NCBI GenBank assembly: GCA_016802295.1
Contig: JAESIW010000124.1
Span: 850,791 to 914,790, forward strand
DNA from: Brachionus rotundiformis
Taxonomy: Eukaryota > Rotifera > Eurotatoria > Ploima > Brachionidae
Direction of reading: 5' to 3'
Length of the DNA stretch: 64,000 nt
The notes beneath the pieces were generated by a model. The model was not told the DNA's origin. It saw only the letters and a list, made by a program, of their open reading frames with translations, and did no database searches. A program made the position numbers and the translations under genes. This document shows, piece after piece, positions 61,001 to 64,000 of the stretch (positions within the stretch are counted from its first letter, which is position 1; every line of letters starts with the position of its first letter).

Positions 61001-63060
61001 GATAATGCTTGTCAATGAATAAATATTCCATTCTTAAAACTTCAGAACGTTCATTTATTTTTTAAAGCTTTAAAAAATTGAAAAAAAAAATTTCTTTAAT
61101 TAATAAAATTTAAATCAAGTAAAATCTAAAATATCTATTGTTCTTTGTTCATATCCAAATTTTCAAGCTAGGACAATTTGATTTTAAAAGACAAGGTTTT
61201 TATTGACAAATTTAATTCAAATAAATTTTTAAATAAGCTAAATATCCACAAAAAATTAATTTTTTCCTATATAAATGATAAAAATGATCTATTTACCTGA
61301 TTTTTGCGGTACGATTGCTGAGAATGACGTAATAGCCTATAACAAAGCTTAAAAATGCCTTGTATGCTGGACTTGTTTTCTTTAAGGTCAATTTTAAATT
61401 TTAAAATTTTGAAAATTTGCTGAAGGATATTCTGCTCGCGCATCAACTTTTGTCTTTCTCTATTTGGCTTGTGAATAGTCACTTCAAAAGGGTCTATAGA
61501 ATTGTCCGATTCGGTGATAAAAAATACCAAATCTGCCAGCAATGACTGAAGGGCTTTTCTATCATTGATGCCAAATTCACTATTAAACAAGCGCTGGGAA
61601 TAAATAGCCAGCATTTTTGCTGCATCATTGGCAAAATCCAAATCTCTGACTTCAATGGTAGATACCGGGATCAATTGGAACGCTTCGCGGTCTTCTTTAA
61701 TTCTAGCACTTCCAATTTTCCACATAATTGGCTTTTCTTCTTCTTTGTCTATTGGAATCGAGGTACTATGCACCCATGTTTTGGTTTTGGAATGTTTGAG
61801 CCTTATGTAGGATGTATTTGGAATCAAAGAGTCTTGCTGGGTGATTGTAGTGGTGTCATCCAGTTCGAACAAAGTAGACAGATTATTTGGGCTCTTTACA
61901 GTAACCAGCGAGAAAACTGGCTCTGTTTTATCCCCCCTGAGTCTTGATCTTATTGGGTCATCAGTCATATCAGTGTCGACTTCAGCACCAATATATAAAC
62001 CTGTGGCTAAATGCTTAAAGCGGATCAAATGTGACCATCTAGCTGCTCCTCCACGACATGGATTACGCCTGGCCACTTCAACTTCCCAGAGTGCTTTAGA
62101 CGAGGTTGCCGATGTTGCTGACAATCGTCCAGTACTTCTTATAAACACTTGATGACTGCCTTTGTAATCATCACAGGTCAAATATTTTTCTTGTTCTGCA
62201 TGGAACAGTCTTATCACATCTCCCTTAAAATGGTATTATAATTTACCAAACTTTTAAATTTTTAATTACGCTTTTTAGGCAGTCTTTGAGCTCTTCTTTA
62301 TGACACATGTACAACAGCACTTTCCAGCTGGTCTGTGAGTTTAAAATATTGACTTCCTTGCACCCGGGATGATCTGTCAATTCCGATTCACTTACATGCA
62401 GTGATTGCATAGCTACCAATGAGTGTAGAACTATTTTGTCACCAATTACTATTTTGTCGCCAATTGATCTTAGCTTATAAAATGGCTGGACAATGAACCA
62501 AGAGCCCTCGTTTCCTGTCGAGTCCAAATAAACTCTCATGGCATTTTTTTCCAAATGAGCTGACAGTTTTTTGTTTGCTGTCAAGAATTTGTTGCTCTTA
62601 ATGTGAAGAAGTTGGACTACTGTACCATACTGAATAATGGTATTAGACTCTATTAGTTTTGTTGTCTCAGATTGGTTTTGTTTCTTTTCCAAATCGGCCG
62701 CATGCTAAATTAAAAAAAAATTAAAAGCTTAAGACCAAAAATTTTGCCAACTTGAAGCTTTTTGAGAACTGATTCATCCAATACAGGCTGATTGGTGGCT
62801 AGAATGTTAGAATTTTGCCGAAATTGTTTCCAATATTGTCGCTGGGCCGAGTACCGATGTTGAGGTATGATTTTGAATAGACAGTCGCGGAATTTTATAG
62901 GCGGACTCTTGAGATTGCCTGACATGGGCTGAACAACACATCGAGTATCAACCAGACCAAGTGAATTTATAAAACCAGACACTGGACCTTCGGCGTAAAG
63001 AGATACAACATCTCCCATATGGAGAAAGTTTGAAACTGGATTATTTGTGGTCATACTCAT
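52043..63060 (-). CDS. ITPR: Inositol 1,4,5-trisphosphate receptor, complete, 22 exons
   Basis: Tetrameric ER calcium-release channel. Exons (5' to 3'): 62752-63060, 62270-62704, 61297-62223, 59834-60129, 59362-59781, 58686-59305, 58446-58630, 58051-58392, 56517-57833, 56043-56465, 55831-55979, 55655-55775, 55173-55599, 54024-55102, 53653-53968, 53376-53548, 53153-53317, 52797-53099, 52578-52743, 52362-52522, 52152-52313, 52043-52102. All phases agree; about 2851 aa (human ITPR1 is 2758). Suppressor/MIR domain: FLHMGDVVSLYAEG, EKNAMRVYLDSTGNEGSW. IP3-binding core: RSTGRLSATSATSS and KPNRERQKLMREQNIL with the basic ligand residues. RIH domains: YDVLAEETITAL-like and LLRNMGVHNIVLDL. Channel: first membrane helix ISFKLAVFINLVVAFFYPF, pore filter GGGIGDVLRKPS (about 2660), last helix VIYDLLFFFIVIIITLNLIF, then CFICG...H...H zinc-binding motif. 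ATG at 63060 gives MSMTTNNPVSNFLHMGD. Confidence 0.95.
60223..60430. mobile_element. MITE inside ITPR intron 3
   Basis: A 208-bp segment that starts TTAACACC and ends GTTTGAGTGTTAA, with TTAA at both edges. The interior aligns with 4710-4902. The right end carries GCCGAAAAACACCTCCGGCG, the inverse of the segment at the left end of the 4.7 kb copy. It does not disturb the splice sites. Confidence 0.65.
60510..60660. repeat. Dispersed repeat with TTAACACTAGAA end
   Basis: Begins TTAACACTAGAAGATTCACG, whose first 12 bases equal the terminus of the 403-625 MITE. From 60538 it aligns for about 120 bp with 63405-63532 (shared TTTCTATAAAAATT and CTAGGAAATGATTTATAAAT). Probably another member of the TTAA-ended family. 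Confidence 0.55.
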
Positions 63061-63792
63061 ATTCAAAAATTCATTACCAAGAAAGATATTAATTTTTTAA
63101 ATACTTTGATTATGAATTTTATTTTTAAAGAAAAATTTAAAACAAAAATTTATAAGACAAACTAGAATACAAGTTTTAAGTTTTAAGTTAAGACGGATTA
63201 CTTATAGACTTATAACTATTAAATAAAGGACATAAATTAACCAACTATTTTTTATCTTGTTACTAAAATAAAAATAAAATAAATTAATAAAATTCTTTGT
63301 AAAAATTTATTATAACTTTCATTATATTTTTAAAAATGATATGATCTAATAATCAGTAAATAATTGTATAAATAAGCAAATTGTATTTTGTGGGTATAAA
63401 AAACCAATTTATTAATCTTTCTATAAAAATTGTTACCATTAAATAAAGTATAGTTTTGAATTAATTTCAAATAATATTTCAGTTATCAGAACCTTTACTA
63501 GGAAATGATTTATAAATAATAATATTAATCAATTTTTATTTATTAACTTTTTAGAACTTATTTTTTTCCCTAATAGAAAACATATTTGGATAAGATCCGA
63601 TAGCTTTTAATTAAAAAAATTAATTAAAAATAGTTTATTTCACTAATATTGACTTTTTTAGCTAATTATATATAATATTTTGTTAATATTCTTATGAATT
63701 TCTCAATAAATGTATAATTATATTAGATAAAAATTTTTAAATAAAAAATTAAATACAACATTTTGATCATTAATGCTAAAAGTAGAACCATT
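63061..63792. promoter_or_regulatory. Divergent ITPR / IGBP1 intergenic region
   Basis: About 730 bp between two divergent start codons, AT-rich, so likely to contain both promoters. It includes a repeat copy at 63405-63532. No TATA or initiator can be singled out in such AT-rich sequence. Confidence 0.4.
63405..63532. repeat. Repeat copy matching 60538-60660
   Basis: About 125 bp aligned with the repeat in ITPR intron 3, differing by scattered substitutions. The two copies bracket the first three ITPR exons in the same orientation. Confidence 0.65.
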
Positions 63793-64000
63793 ATGTCTCT
63801 AAATTTTGACAATATAGACATTGAAAACTCGACCGCAAGTTCATTATTCGATCTCGGATGGAAACTTCAGCAAGAATTGGCAAATGCATCGGATCAGTCT
63901 TCGGCAGATTTTGACCAAAAGCGCTTAAAAGTAATCGAAATCCTTCAAAAATGTGAATCAATGCTTGACGAACTGGGACTATTCAGCGAAAACGAAAGCT
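63793..64000 (+). CDS. IGBP1: IGBP1/TAP42 (alpha4) PP2A regulator, 5' part
   Basis: Start of a gene cut by the window end; 69 codons are visible. Alpha4/TAP42 binds and protects PP2A-family catalytic subunits and links them to TOR signalling. The frame from ATG 63793 reads SLFDLGWKLQQELANA, then KRLKVIEILQKCESMLDELG and LFSENES, aligning with the N-terminal helical repeats of human IGBP1 (ELFETGRQLL and LSQLDLFSRNED). The ATG is preceded by an in-frame AT-rich leader with stops. The call rests on a short region, but the spacing of the helices and the DLFSxNE block are characteristic. Confidence 0.8.
   Translation, partial: MSLNFDNIDIENSTASSLFDLGWKLQQELANASDQSSADFDQKRLKVIEILQKCESMLDELGLFSENES

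Larger units (their letters stand above)
60130..61296 (-). other. ITPR intron 3, 1167 bp, carrying repeats
   Basis: By far the longest ITPR intron; the others are mostly about 45-75 bp. It contains a MITE at 60223-60430 and a second repeat segment from 60510, so its size is largely explained by insertions. Confidence 0.8.

Noticed and set aside
1..64000. CRISPR arrays, bacterial operons, ribosome binding sites
   Set aside because: Sequence is eukaryotic with spliced genes; no regularly spaced identical repeats and no prokaryotic signals.

Overview
The window is nuclear DNA of a small, AT-rich animal. Protein genes are split by GT-AG introns, most only about 40-65 bp long, and the gene set is plainly metazoan (ZEB-type zinc-finger factors, an EGF-CFC protein, ADAM10, an inositol trisphosphate receptor, NAGLU, PHAX, an rBAT/maltase-like protein). 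Compact introns, strong AT bias and the protein sequences fit a tiny spiralian such as a monogonont rotifer. That is inference from style; no taxon-specific marker was checked.

Layout. 0-3.5 kb: housekeeping pair RPL18A (minus) and EXOSC4 (plus), head to head. 3.5-26 kb: a gene-poor, repeat- and microsatellite-rich stretch holding two paralogous ZEB-like transcription factors (9.6-11.2 kb and 18.3-20.3 kb, both plus), then a small predicted membrane-anchored protein and a leucine-rich-repeat protein. 26.7-28.1 kb: an unrecognised Ser-rich protein. 29.7-32.2 kb: broken pieces of non-LTR retrotransposons in both orientations. 32.6-38.3 kb: ADAM10 (minus, 7 exons). 41-64 kb: a gene-dense block with EGF-CFC (plus), an inverted pair of tRNA-Leu(UAA) genes, two tandem NDUFS7 genes (plus), rBAT/maltase-like (minus), NAGLU (plus, 17 exons), PHAX (minus), ITPR (minus, 22 exons, complete) and the start of IGBP1/TAP42 (plus), which runs off the window.

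The genes do not form an operon or single pathway. RNA metabolism (EXOSC4, PHAX), translation (RPL18A, tRNA-Leu), mitochondrial complex I (NDUFS7), lysosomal degradation (NAGLU), signalling (ADAM10, EGF-CFC, ITPR, IGBP1) and transcription (ZEB) are interleaved. The strongest overall theme is local duplication with patchy homogenisation: ZEB pair, NDUFS7 pair and tRNA-Leu pair each contain stretches of near-identical DNA next to diverged sequence, suggesting repeated gene conversion. A second theme is a family of short non-autonomous elements with TTAA-type, piggyBac-like ends, one of them inside an ITPR intron. Exon models were built by hand from reading frame, splice dinucleotides and remembered family sequences; all need transcript support.
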